DNA of 64,000 nucleotides from Antarctobacter sediminis. GTDB lineage: Bacteria > Pseudomonadota > Alphaproteobacteria > Rhodobacterales > Rhodobacteraceae. Within the stretch, counting starts at the first letter, position 1. Each line of letters starts with the position of its first letter. Shown one piece after another: positions 1 to 8,082 of this stretch. Location: contig NZ_JAHUZG010000001.1 in assembly GCF_019218285.1 (NCBI RefSeq), forward strand, positions 620,001 to 684,000, written 5' to 3'. A program made the translations under genes and the position numbers. The notes under the pieces were generated by a model. That model searched no databases, was not told where the DNA came from, and was given only the letters and a program-made list of their open reading frames with translations.

Positions 1-2
1 TT

Positions 3-1316
3 GATCCCGACCCCGAGGCAGAGCGCAAGATCGGTGAGGTCATGGCCGGTGCGGCCCGCGCCCTGCCCATGCTCTACGAAGCTCCGATGCCCGCCCGTGG
101 CCCCATTGTCTTTTGCAAAACCTTGGCCGAGGCGGTCGAGGGGGCAAGCTATATTCAGGAAAGCGTGCCAGAGCGGTTGGATCTGAAACACAAGGTCTAT
201 GCCCAGATCCAGGCGGCTTGCGATCCGCTGGCGGCGCTTGCCTCGTCGACCAGTGGCTTTACCCCGACGCAACTGCAAGAGGGCTCGGCCCGGCCCGGTC
301 AGATCGTCGTCGCGCATCCATTCAACCCGGTCTACCTCTTGCCGCTGGTCGAACTGGTGCCGGGGCCGGGGGCCGCGCAAGAGACCGTCGAGTCCGCGCG
401 CAAGACGCTGAGCGCGATTGGCATGTACCCGCTGCATGTGCGTGCCGAGATCGACGCGCATATCGCCGACCGCTTTCTTGAGGCGGTCTGGCGTGAGGCA
501 CTGTGGTTGGTCAAGGACGGCATTGCCACCACCGAAGAGATCGACAATGCGATCCGCTATGGTTTTGGGCTGCGTTGGGCGCAGATGGGGCTTTTCGAAA
601 CCTACCGTGTGGCGGGGGGCGAAGCCGGAATGCGGCACTTTATGGCGCAATTCGGCCCTGCGCTGGAGTGGCCCTGGACCAAACTTATGGACGTTCCAGA
701 GTTCACCGATGAGCTGGTTGACCTGATCGCGGATCAATCCGATGCACAATCGGGACACATGTCGATCCGGGAACTGGAACGTTTGCGTGACAATAACTTG
801 GTGGCCATTCTTCGCGCTCTGAAAATGCAGGACGCCGCGGCGGGTAAGCTGATACGGGATCACGATGACAGCCTGCGTGGCCCGTTGGACGAGGCTGTTC
901 CGATGGTCACGGTGCGACGGATCGTGCCGGTGGATTGGACCGACGCCAATGGCCACATGAACGAAGGCCGCTACGGGCAGGTCTTCTCGGACGCATCCGA
1001 GGAACTGATGGCCCATGTCGGCGCGGACCGCGCGTATATCGAGGCTGGCAACAGCTATTTTACCGCGGAAACCAACGTTAAGTATCTTGCGGAAACCCTT
1101 GCAGGCGAAGACATTATTGTCGAAACCAAGGTTCTGTTGGGCGAGGGGAAGAAACTGCGTTTGTGGCATGAGATGAAACGCGCCGAGGACGGCGAGCTTA
1201 TGGCCACATGCGATCAGTTCCTGCTGCATGTATCTTTGGAAAGCCGGAAAAGCTGTCCGCCTCTGGACCATGTACGCGAAAACGTCGAACGGCTGGCCAA
1301 TTTGCACGCCGGTTGA
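3..1316 (+). CDS. lcdH: L-carnitine dehydrogenase fused to a thioesterase domain (5' end missing)
   Basis: The reading frame is open from the window edge, so the start and the N-terminal Rossmann motif lie upstream. The visible part begins with the second half of a 3-hydroxyacyl-CoA dehydrogenase fold (a stretch reading VVAHPFNPVYLLPLVELVPG about 100 residues in, then the helical C-terminal domain with RFLEAVWREAL). This is followed from about residue 300 by a hot-dog thioesterase domain containing the DANGHMN motif. This two-domain arrangement is known for carnitine dehydrogenases of Rhodobacterales and relatives: the first domain oxidises L-carnitine to 3-dehydrocarnitine and the thioesterase acts on the betainyl-CoA made later in the pathway. 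The substrate is inferred from the fusion architecture. A plain 3-hydroxybutyryl-CoA-type dehydrogenase is less likely. It is a soluble cytoplasmic enzyme. Its pathway partners would lie left of the window. Confidence 0.85.
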   Translation, partial: DPDPEAERKIGEVMAGAARALPMLYEAPMPARGPIVFCKTLAEAVEGASYIQESVPERLDLKHKVYAQIQAACDPLAALASSTSGFTPTQLQEGSARPGQIVVAHPFNPVYLLPLVELVPGPGAAQETVESARKTLSAIGMYPLHVRAEIDAHIADRFLEAVWREALWLVKDGIATTEEIDNAIRYGFGLRWAQMGLFETYRVAGGEAGMRHFMAQFGPALEWPWTKLMDVPEFTDELVDLIADQSDAQSGHMSIRELERLRDNNLVAILRALKMQDAAAGKLIRDHDDSLRGPLDEAVPMVTVRRIVPVDWTDANGHMNEGRYGQVFSDASEELMAHVGADRAYIEAGNSYFTAETNVKYLAETLAGEDIIVETKVLLGEGKKLRLWHEMKRAEDGELMATCDQFLLHVSLESRKSCPPLDHVRENVERLANLHAG

Positions 1317-1374
1317 TTGCCTGCGGGGTGAGTTGTTGAAACTCTCCTGCTTACAATCGCTTACAGGTCGACCT

Positions 1375-2124
1375 TCAGTCGTACCGAAAGCCGAGCCGCT
1401 CTTCGGTTTCAAGGTCAAGGGCACCGCGCAAAAACGAAAGATCCTCGGCGGGAAAACTGTCGGGGGTTTGGGGACGTTCATCCACCGAGGGCAGAAACTT
1501 GGACCCCAGCCTTTTGACAATGGGGCGGTAGGGTTTCTCTGGCGTTGGCAGGTCATAGGCCGTCAGCAGTGCCGACAGAAACCCCTGAGGGTCGTGCTGA
1601 ACCGTCTCCATCCGGCACAGGACGACAGCGCAACCTCGGTTCAGGAAGGACAGCAGCCCCGACAACTTGGCCCGTCGCAGGGCAAAGAGGTTGGGGAACA
1701 CCTGTCCGGTGATCGGATGGCGGTCATGCTGCAACGGTTGCCCGACCCCGCCGATGGCCTGAACCTGCGGGAAATATCTTTTGCGATCCGCAATGGTGGC
1801 CCATTCCGCCCGAATGAACCTTGGAAAGGGCAGCACCTGCATCTGCGGCGGACAATGCCAGGGCTTTGAATGCATGGACAGCGCCCAGGCTCGAGCATCG
1901 CGAACGCAACAGACCACCAGAACCTGCGGCGGGATCGCGGTCATATGCGGGAACCCGTGCTTCCAGCCAAGATCCTCTGTCGGGGTCAGACCCGTGTTCC
2001 GGCCGATCAGGCGCTTGACGAAATTTGTGCCCGAGGACCTTTCACCGAAAACCTGAAAGCTGACAGGCCGGGCAGGGCCTCGCACCATCTGCCAGCCGGT
2101 TTCCGCAAACCTGTCTTCGATCAT
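1375..2124 (-). CDS. Sulfotransferase-like P-loop protein, function unknown
   Basis: This is a 249-residue protein. The N-terminal segment FGERSSGTNFVKRLI (about residues 26-40) resembles the 5'-phosphosulfate or phosphate-binding loop of sulfotransferase-like proteins, and VLVVCCVRDARAW further on fits a second core strand. No signal peptide or membrane segment is seen. I chose the ATG at 2124 because AGGAAAGG lies just upstream. The frame is open 49 codons further up, but that stretch would run into the divergent glycosyltransferase start region. The next gene is a family-2-like glycosyltransferase on the other strand, and together they suggest modification of a surface glycan or small molecule. 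The assignment rests on one motif, so substrate and activity are unknown. Confidence 0.55.
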   Translation of the reverse strand: MIEDRFAETGWQMVRGPARPVSFQVFGERSSGTNFVKRLIGRNTGLTPTEDLGWKHGFPHMTAIPPQVLVVCCVRDARAWALSMHSKPWHCPPQMQVLPFPRFIRAEWATIADRKRYFPQVQAIGGVGQPLQHDRHPITGQVFPNLFALRRAKLSGLLSFLNRGCAVVLCRMETVQHDPQGFLSALLTAYDLPTPEKPYRPIVKRLGSKFLPSVDERPQTPDSFPAEDLSFLRGALDLETEERLGFRYD

Positions 2125-2242
2125 GGCTGCCCTTTCCTGCCCGTGGGCACAGACTAGCGGGCCTGTGGCCAGAATGCGATTCTCATAAGCGCCGCAATGC
2201 TGTACCTTGACCGGCAAAACAACGGCGAAGAGGCCAGAGCAG

Positions 2243-3118
2243 ATGCAATCGGTGGCAGCGGCGCTGACCATGGTGCGCGGCGACGCGTTTTTCCTGAAGG
2301 CCTGGGTGCGCCATTACGGCGAGACCTTGGGCCGCGAGAATTGCTATATCGTGAACCACGGTCGCGGAGATGATGTGGCTCGGATCGCAGAAGGCTGTAA
2401 TATCATAGGTATACCGGGCGATCCTCACCCAAATTTCGACATGAAGCGTTGGCGGATGCTGAACAATTTCGTTCAGGGGTTACGTTGTTATTTCACCCAT
2501 GTGATCGTTGGCGACGTGGATGAACTGGTCGTGGTGGATCCGTCCCACGGTGGCAGCCTTTTGGATTACCTCCGCCAGGTAAAGCCGAAGCGGGTGCTGA
2601 CGCCCTTGGGCCTTGAGGTCATTCATCGCATCGACGTTGAACCGGAGGAGATCACAGGGCCGATCATCGGGCCGCGCAGGCATGTCCGGCTGGCACCGCA
2701 TTACTCCAAACCCTGCATCCTGAGCCATGGGGTCAAGATCGCGCGCGGGGGGCATTTTACCCAGTACGATCAACTGATTGCCCCGGAGGAACTGTATCTG
2801 TTCCATCTAAAGTTCTGTGATTTCGGAAACTACGTCGAAACGATGAATGCCCGAAACCGCGTGACTGAAGAAGTGGGCACCAAGGTCGGCGACACGGCAA
2901 TCGGTCGACATTGGTTTGCCGAGGCGCGGGGCGAGGATCGCGCCGTGTTCGAAGGTTTTGCGGAGTTGCCCTTGCAAGAGGGGTTTGATCTGTCCTGGGT
3001 CCGCAAGCGCATGGCCCGCAGTTGGGGCCCCCGAGGCGATACCGGGTTCTTTGCCTTCAAGCGACCGGACTACAATGCGCAGTATCTGCTGCCCGAGCGG
3101 TTTACAGGCATTATTTGA
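2243..3118 (+). CDS. Glycosyltransferase family 2-like protein
   Basis: This is a 291-residue cytoplasmic protein. It begins with a conserved beta strand and loop (SVAAALTMVRGDAFFLKAWVRHY), as in the short family-2-like glycosyltransferases that take nucleotide sugars. The motif VGDVDEL (Asp at about 91 and 93) is a DXD-type metal and nucleotide-sugar site. No transmembrane segment is visible. I chose the ATG at 2243, which has GAAGAGG nine bases upstream; an in-frame TTG lies 12 codons earlier. It stands alone, divergent from a sulfotransferase-like gene, so decoration of an exopolysaccharide, capsule or teichuronic-type polymer is possible. The acceptor and sugar donor cannot be read from the sequence. 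Confidence 0.7.
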   Translation: MQSVAAALTMVRGDAFFLKAWVRHYGETLGRENCYIVNHGRGDDVARIAEGCNIIGIPGDPHPNFDMKRWRMLNNFVQGLRCYFTHVIVGDVDELVVVDPSHGGSLLDYLRQVKPKRVLTPLGLEVIHRIDVEPEEITGPIIGPRRHVRLAPHYSKPCILSHGVKIARGGHFTQYDQLIAPEELYLFHLKFCDFGNYVETMNARNRVTEEVGTKVGDTAIGRHWFAEARGEDRAVFEGFAELPLQEGFDLSWVRKRMARSWGPRGDTGFFAFKRPDYNAQYLLPERFTGII

Positions 3119-3121
3119 CGG

Positions 3122-3661
3122 TCAATAGCCGCGTGACGAGGTAAAGCTGATCTGGTCGATGTTCAGGCCGGGAATGCTGTCTTCGAACAGGGCGCCCGCG
3201 CTGGCGAGGAAATTCTGCGACCGGCCATCCAAAAGGTCAAAGCCAAGGTTCACAACCGCGTCGGGTGTGTAGAACATCGCAAAAGCCAATGTGGCCCCAA
3301 GAAAATAGGCGCGTCCGTTCCGCCGTCCTACTCCGGCTGTCAGCGCCGCGCGGACCACCTGAAAGGTCAGCATAACCAAGGTGGCCGCCAGCGCCGCCGC
3401 CAGTCCTGACAGGATCAGGTTCTGGAACTCGGGGCTAAGCCCCTCTTGCCGCAGGGCAAGCTCGATACGGTCGCGATTGGTAGCGATGGCCGAGGCGGTA
3501 TAGGCGGCACCAAACCCCAACAGGCAAGAGGTAAAGACCTTGGGTTGCGCGCTGCGCCTGACCATGGACCTTTGTGATGCGCCGGCCGGATCGATGCGGC
3601 GCACGCGCTTGCTAAAGTCGCTGTGGTCCTGTTTGCGAAAGACGGTGGGGCGATAAGGCAT
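3122..3661 (-). CDS. Hypothetical integral membrane protein
   Basis: This 179-residue protein has a basic N-terminus of about 40 residues, then three hydrophobic stretches (VFTSCLLGFGAAYTAS, ILSGLAAALAATLVMLTFQV and the segment around YFLGATLAFAMFY), so an inner-membrane location is likely. I recognise no family. ATG, ATG and TTG codons at 3661, 3667 and 3673 are all possible starts and no strong ribosome site decides between them. It ends only three bases from the end of the convergent glycosyltransferase. It reads in the same direction as the upstream dipeptidase, with a 154-base gap that holds a hairpin. Confidence 0.55.
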   Translation of the reverse strand: MPYRPTVFRKQDHSDFSKRVRRIDPAGASQRSMVRRSAQPKVFTSCLLGFGAAYTASAIATNRDRIELALRQEGLSPEFQNLILSGLAAALAATLVMLTFQVVRAALTAGVGRRNGRAYFLGATLAFAMFYTPDAVVNLGFDLLDGRSQNFLASAGALFEDSIPGLNIDQISFTSSRGY

Positions 3662-3773
3662 GGTCATGCCCAAATCGTTAACGCGGCAATTTGGCGGGAA
3701 TGGCGATGAAATGTGGCGGGAAACGGGTTTTCCCGGTCAAAACACGCTGAATTTTATCGGAACAACCCAGGAT

Positions 3774-3800
3774 GGCGGCACGCCCAAAGGGTATGCCGCC
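3774..3800 (-). terminator. Possible hairpin terminator of the dipeptidase gene
   Basis: A 7-bp inverted repeat (GGCGGCA at 3774-3780, TGCCGCC at 3794-3800) lies just past the dipeptidase stop codon in its transcription direction. There is no clear U-tract, so intrinsic termination is uncertain. Confidence 0.3.
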
Positions 3801-3815
3801 GGTCCGGGTCATGGT

Positions 3816-5186
3816 TTAGCGAATTGCGTCGAGGATCCGCGCCCAGCTGCGGATGCCTTTGTGAAAGCTCTCGACGTCGTATTTTTCATTCGGCGAATGG
3901 ATCTGGTCGTCGTCCTTTGCCCAGCCAACCAGCATCGTGTCCATGCCGAGGATGGACTTGAAATAGCCCGCCACGGGGATCGAACCGCCGCAGCCGGTAA
4001 AGGCTGCCTCGTGTCCCCATTCATTGCCAAGCGCCGCACGGGCGGATTCAAACGCAGGGTGCGTGGTCGACATCTGTCCGGCGGGCGAGGCACCGTGGCC
4101 GTGGAATTCGACAGTGACATCCTCGGGCAGTTGTTCCCGTACCCATGCGCGGAAATGTTCGCGCAGGGCGTGAGGGTCCTGCTGGCCGACAAGGCGGAAG
4201 CTGACCTTGGCCGAGGCTTTGGACGGCAGGACCGTCTTGAACCCGTCGCCAGTGTAGCCGCCGATGATGCCGTTGATTTCCGCCGTGGGGCGCGACCAGA
4301 TCATTTCCAGCGCACTGCGGTCCTGTTCCCCGGCGGGTTTGGACAGGCCGACGTCGCCAAGGAAAGTGCCGTGGTCAAATGCCAGCGCGTCCCATTGGTC
4401 CTTGATTTCGGCGGGCAGGTCCGGGACGCCATCGTAGAAATGCGGGACCTGGACGCGGCCCTGGTCGTCGTGCAGGTTGGCAAGGATCTTGGACAGAACG
4501 CGGACCGGGTTCATCGCCACGCCGCCGTACATGCCAGAATGCAGGTCCTTGTTCGGTCCGGTCAGGGTGATCTCTTCGCCCAGCAGGCCGCGCAACTGGG
4601 TCATGATCGCGGGCACGCGGCTTTCGAACAGGCCGGTGTCACAGATCAGGGCAATGTCAGCCTTCAATTCGTCCTTGTTGGCCTCAAGGAAGGGGATCAG
4701 CGAGGGCGAGCCGCTTTCTTCCTCGCCTTCGAAGAAAAAGGTGATGCGGCAGGGCATGGTGCCATGTTCTGCCTTCCATGCGCGGCAGGCCTCGACAAAG
4801 GTCATGAGCTGGCCCTTGTCGTCGGACGAGCCGCGTCCGCGGATTACCTTGCCCTTGGCGGTCTCTTCGATTGCGGGATCAAAAGGGTCACGATCCCAAA
4901 GGTTAAGCGGATCAACGGGTTGCACGTCGTAGTGCCCGTAGAACAGCACATGCGGGCCGTCACCCTCCACGTGGCCGACAACCATTGGGTGACCGGGGGT
5001 CGGGCGGGCTTCGGCGGCGATCCCAAGGCTTTGCAGGTCGGCCACCAGCCAGTCGGCGGCTTGCTGGCATTTGTCGGCATAGGCCGGATCGGTCGAGATC
5101 GAGGGGATGCGCAGCAGGTCCAGCAGCCGGTCGAGGGCGGCGGGCAGGTCGGAATCGATACGGGAAAGCGTTGCGTCGAGAGACAT
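3816..5186 (-). CDS. M20 family dipeptidase (CNDP-like metallopeptidase)
   Basis: This 456-residue cytoplasmic dizinc peptidase cleaves dipeptides or related amides. Visible metal and catalytic residues include HYDVQP (His85, Asp87), SSDDKGQ (bridging Asp at about 122), FEGEEESGS (catalytic and metal Glu at 155-156), DTGLFE and, near the C-terminus, the closing His in DDQIHSPNE. The dimerisation domain lies in the middle, with LHSG conserved in NKDLHSGMYGG. Its length fits the dipeptidase branch (about 450-480 residues) rather than the shorter ArgE/DapE branch. The ATG at 5186 is preceded by AGGAG. It lies downstream of the anti-sigma gene on the same strand with a 57-base gap, so read-through is possible. 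The peptide substrate is not predictable. Confidence 0.9.
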   Translation of the reverse strand: MSLDATLSRIDSDLPAALDRLLDLLRIPSISTDPAYADKCQQAADWLVADLQSLGIAAEARPTPGHPMVVGHVEGDGPHVLFYGHYDVQPVDPLNLWDRDPFDPAIEETAKGKVIRGRGSSDDKGQLMTFVEACRAWKAEHGTMPCRITFFFEGEEESGSPSLIPFLEANKDELKADIALICDTGLFESRVPAIMTQLRGLLGEEITLTGPNKDLHSGMYGGVAMNPVRVLSKILANLHDDQGRVQVPHFYDGVPDLPAEIKDQWDALAFDHGTFLGDVGLSKPAGEQDRSALEMIWSRPTAEINGIIGGYTGDGFKTVLPSKASAKVSFRLVGQQDPHALREHFRAWVREQLPEDVTVEFHGHGASPAGQMSTTHPAFESARAALGNEWGHEAAFTGCGGSIPVAGYFKSILGMDTMLVGWAKDDDQIHSPNEKYDVESFHKGIRSWARILDAIR

Positions 5187-5243
5187 GAGGGCTCCTGAAT
5201 TTTTCGGCGAGGCTAACAGACAGCTTTCCACTGTCCAGCCGGA

Positions 5244-5918
5244 TCAGAGGGCAACCAGCAGAGCCGCGGCGAGAACCTCTCCGGTGGGGGCACCGGTGGG
5301 CGAGCCTCCGGGGGGTTCGTCCGAAACCGCCAGTGTCCCACCGTCCAGCCGCGCGGCAAGGTCGGGCGACAGGGCGATCTCGGCCCGGTCGGCATCGGGT
5401 AGAACGCCAAGCGACACCGGCGCCGGATCGTCCTCGGCAATCAGCCACAACTCCAGCGCGCGCCCGGGACGGGGACCGCCATCAAGACGGGCCAGAACCA
5501 GTTCGGTGCCGGTGATGCTGGCGTCGAATCGTAGCGCTCCGTCGGCAGAAGCGATCTGGGCGCCAAACTGCGGCCCGCGCAGGATCGGGGGCAGGGGCAC
5601 CACCACGGCCAGCACCGCCAGCGCGGCAAGCCCCAGCCCGGCTCCCAGCCACCAACGACGCCCGCGCGATTCGGGCGCGCCGGAAATTTCTTGCAGCAGG
5701 GCGCGACGCACGCGGGGCGAGGCCGGAACATCGTCGAGATCCTCGGCCAGCACGGCCAGCCGGGCCTCCCAGTCGCGGACACGGGCCGCGAAACCGGCAT
5801 CCTCCGAGGCGCGCCGGGCGGCGACACCTTCGAGGTCGGCGGACAGCAGGCGCAGCACGTATTCCGCCGCCAGCAGGTCATCGTCGTCTTCGGGCATTTC
5901 GGGCAGATCGGCGCTCAT
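5244..5918 (-). CDS. Anti-sigma factor, RskA-like, membrane anchored
   Basis: This 224-residue protein begins with a helical sigma-binding domain (LLAAEYVLRLLSADLEGVAARRASEDAGFAARVRDWEARL). A single membrane segment follows at about residues 92-115 (WWLGAGLGLAALAVLAVVV), then a periplasmic anti-sigma-K-type domain with the ELWLIAEDD...SLGVL pattern. The start ATG overlaps the stop of the upstream sigma factor (ATGA), giving translational coupling and fixed stoichiometry. By family analogy it holds the ECF factor at the membrane until an envelope or oxidative signal releases it. The signal is unknown. There is no CHCC zinc motif of the ChrR/RsrA type, so it is not an obvious redox or zinc sensor. 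Confidence 0.85.
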   Translation of the reverse strand: MSADLPEMPEDDDDLLAAEYVLRLLSADLEGVAARRASEDAGFAARVRDWEARLAVLAEDLDDVPASPRVRRALLQEISGAPESRGRRWWLGAGLGLAALAVLAVVVPLPPILRGPQFGAQIASADGALRFDASITGTELVLARLDGGPRPGRALELWLIAEDDPAPVSLGVLPDADRAEIALSPDLAARLDGGTLAVSDEPPGGSPTGAPTGEVLAAALLVAL

Positions 5919-6463
5919 CGGGACATGCACTCCCTCAGGCTTTGCAGGCTGCGGCGCAGCCATGTCCGCATCGTGTTCAGCGGAACTTCGAATTTCACCG
6001 CCAGATCGGCGTAGCTGGCCCCTTCCAGATAGGCCCCCCGGACGGCATTGGCGCGGTCATTGGGCAGCTCACTCAGGCAGGCCACGATGCGGCGGCTTTC
6101 GGATGCGGCGATGGTCGATGCCTCGGGTCCGGGGCGGGAATCGGGCAGGGCGTCGGTTTCCGGCCCGTCCGAGCCGGCCTGCGCCCTTTGTCGGGCGCGC
6201 AACCGGTCGATGGCGATGTTGCGCGCCACCGTGATCAGCCATGTCATCGGGCTGTGGCCGGTTACGGCATAGCGATCTGCCTTGTTCCACACGCGCAAGA
6301 AAACCTCTTGCAAGGTATCCTCGGCCTCTTCCCGATCCTTGAGGACCGACAGGCATATCGCCAGCAGCTTGCCGCTGGTGGCGTCGTAAAGCGCCGAGAA
6401 TGCGTCGCGGTCACGCAGGGCGATGCGCGCAATCATGGCCTCGATGTCGCTTCGGCTTGTCAT
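5915..6463 (-). CDS. ECF-family RNA polymerase sigma factor
   Basis: This 182-residue protein contains only regions 2 and 4. Region 2 is around AFSALYDATSGKLLAICLSVLKDREEAEDTLQEVFLRVW, and region 4 ends with the helix-turn-helix YADLAVKFEVPLNTMRTWLRRSLQSLRE. This is the SigK/RpoE-like ECF plan. GGAG seven bases upstream of the ATG at 6463 supports that start; the frame extends 19 codons further but without a ribosome site. It forms an overlapping operon with the RskA-like anti-sigma gene and is divergent from hemA, sharing a 266-base regulatory region. Target promoters cannot be deduced. Autoregulation is usual for such pairs, but I could not fix an ECF promoter by eye. Confidence 0.9.
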   Translation of the reverse strand: MTSRSDIEAMIARIALRDRDAFSALYDATSGKLLAICLSVLKDREEAEDTLQEVFLRVWNKADRYAVTGHSPMTWLITVARNIAIDRLRARQRAQAGSDGPETDALPDSRPGPEASTIAASESRRIVACLSELPNDRANAVRGAYLEGASYADLAVKFEVPLNTMRTWLRRSLQSLRECMSR

Positions 6464-6582
6464 GCACGCTCCGGTCTGCAAGGACAGGTCGAACCTAGTC
6501 CGGGTCGGCCCCGAGGCCAAGCAATCATGTTTCCGATATGCGTCATTACGTATCGGGTTTCGGCTTTTCCTTGGTCACGGCG

Positions 6583-6596
6583 TTGATTCAGATCAA
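6583..6596. promoter_or_regulatory. FNR/FnrL binding site upstream of hemA
   Basis: TTGATTCAGATCAA is a perfect match to the FNR-family consensus TTGAT-N4-ATCAA. It is centred about 140 bases upstream of the hemA start codon in the sigma/hemA divergent region. In Rhodobacter, hemA is known to be controlled by FnrL through such a site, so the match in both sequence and context is strong. Confidence 0.85.
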
Positions 6597-6729
6597 GGAT
6601 GCGACCGTAAGTCCGGACCTAAACGGTAGACACATGACCTCGTGGGCGATAGTTATTCATGAAATTGAATAAGCTGTGGCCCGCAGCACCGGCCCCTTGG
6701 CAAGGGTCGCTAGTAGAAGGAGGAGCCCG

Positions 6730-7959
6730 GTGGACTACACCGCGAAACTGGATGACGCCCTGAACCGTCTGCACGAAGAAGGCCGTTACCGCACCTTCAT
6801 CGATATCGAACGCAAGAAGGGCCAGTTCCCCCATGCCACCTGGTGCAAGCCGGATGGCGCCGAGGTGCCGATCACCGTCTGGTGCGGCAATGACTACCTT
6901 GGCATGGGGCAGCATCCGGTTGTCCTGAGCGCCATGCACGAGGCGATCGACGCCACCGGGGCGGGCTCGGGCGGCACGCGGAACATTTCGGGCACCACGG
7001 TCTATCATAAGCGTCTTGAGGCCGAGCTGGCCGATCTGCACGGCAAAGAAGCGGCGCTGCTGTTTACCTCGGCCTATATCGCGAATGACGCGACCCTTTC
7101 GACTTTGCCGAAACTCTTTCCGGGTCTCATCATCTATTCCGACGAGTTGAATCACGCCTCGATGATCGAAGGTGTCCGCCGCAACGGTGGCGCCAAGCGG
7201 ATCTTCAAGCACAACGATCTGGCCGATCTGCGCGCCAAGCTGGAGGCGGACGACCCCGCCGCGCCCAAGCTGATCGCCTTCGAATCGATCTACTCGATGG
7301 ACGGCGATTTCGGCCCGATCGAGGAAATCTGCGATCTTGCCGATGAATTTGGCGCTTTGACCTATATCGACGAAGTGCACGCGGTGGGCATGTATGGCCC
7401 GCGCGGCGCAGGCATCTGCGAACGCGACCGCCTGATGCACCGTCTGGACATCATCAACGGTACGCTGGCCAAGGCCTATGGCGTGATGGGCGGCTATATC
7501 GCCGCTTCTGCAAAAATGTGTGATGCTGTGCGGTCTTATGCGCCGGGTTTCATCTTTTCGACCTCGCTGGCCCCGGCATTGGCCGCGGGCGCAACCGCAT
7601 CTGTCGCCTTTCTCAAGACCTCCGAAGGGCAGAAGCTGCGCGAAAAGCATCAGACACAAGCCAAGATCCTGAAAACGCGGCTTAAAGGCATGGGCTTGCC
7701 GATCATCGATCACGGCAGCCACATCGTTCCCGTGATCGTAGGAGATCCGGTCCACACCAAGCAACTGTCGGACATGTTGCTGGACGGCTATGGCATTTAC
7801 GTGCAGCCGATCAACTTCCCGACAGTCCCGCGTGGGACAGAGCGGCTGCGGTTCACGCCATCGCCGGTGCATGGTCCCGATGAAATGGACCGCCTCGTGG
7901 GCGCGATGGACGAATTGTGGAGCCATTGTGCGCTGAATCGCGCTGAATTGGCAGGCTAA
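6730..7959 (+). CDS. hemA: 5-aminolevulinate synthase
   Basis: This 409-residue PLP enzyme condenses glycine and succinyl-CoA to 5-aminolevulinate, the first step of haem (and, where present, bacteriochlorophyll and cobamide) synthesis by the Shemin route of alphaproteobacteria. From memory it closely matches Rhodobacter HemA along its length: the N-terminus [46 protein letters not shown], the PLP-ring Asp in [15 protein letters not shown], and the Schiff-base Lys (about 248) in [14 protein letters not shown]. The start is the GTG at 6730, preceded by AAGGAGG; an upstream in-frame GTG at 6676 has no ribosome site. The upstream region holds a perfect FNR box, so induction at low oxygen is likely. 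The neighbouring ECF sigma operon is divergent. Confidence 0.97.
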   Translation: MDYTAKLDDALNRLHEEGRYRTFIDIERKKGQFPHATWCKPDGAEVPITVWCGNDYLGMGQHPVVLSAMHEAIDATGAGSGGTRNISGTTVYHKRLEAELADLHGKEAALLFTSAYIANDATLSTLPKLFPGLIIYSDELNHASMIEGVRRNGGAKRIFKHNDLADLRAKLEADDPAAPKLIAFESIYSMDGDFGPIEEICDLADEFGALTYIDEVHAVGMYGPRGAGICERDRLMHRLDIINGTLAKAYGVMGGYIAASAKMCDAVRSYAPGFIFSTSLAPALAAGATASVAFLKTSEGQKLREKHQTQAKILKTRLKGMGLPIIDHGSHIVPVIVGDPVHTKQLSDMLLDGYGIYVQPINFPTVPRGTERLRFTPSPVHGPDEMDRLVGAMDELWSHCALNRAELAG

Positions 7960-8082
7960 ACCCCGCCGATACCTGTCAAACTACTTGAGATGTGTTAGCC
8001 TGAACGTAATAACCGACCCCACGAATCGTGCTGGTCGGACAGGGCAGGCACAGAATGATGGGTAGGATGGGGCAGTCTCGCT

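Noticed and set aside
3660-5198. Long plus-strand open frame opposite the dipeptidase gene
   Set aside because: It mirrors the minus-strand M20 gene codon for codon in another frame, has no family features, and has no ribosome site. High GC often produces such frames.
6619-7926. Long minus-strand open frame opposite hemA
   Set aside because: Antisense shadow of a clearly real HemA with no recognisable domain.
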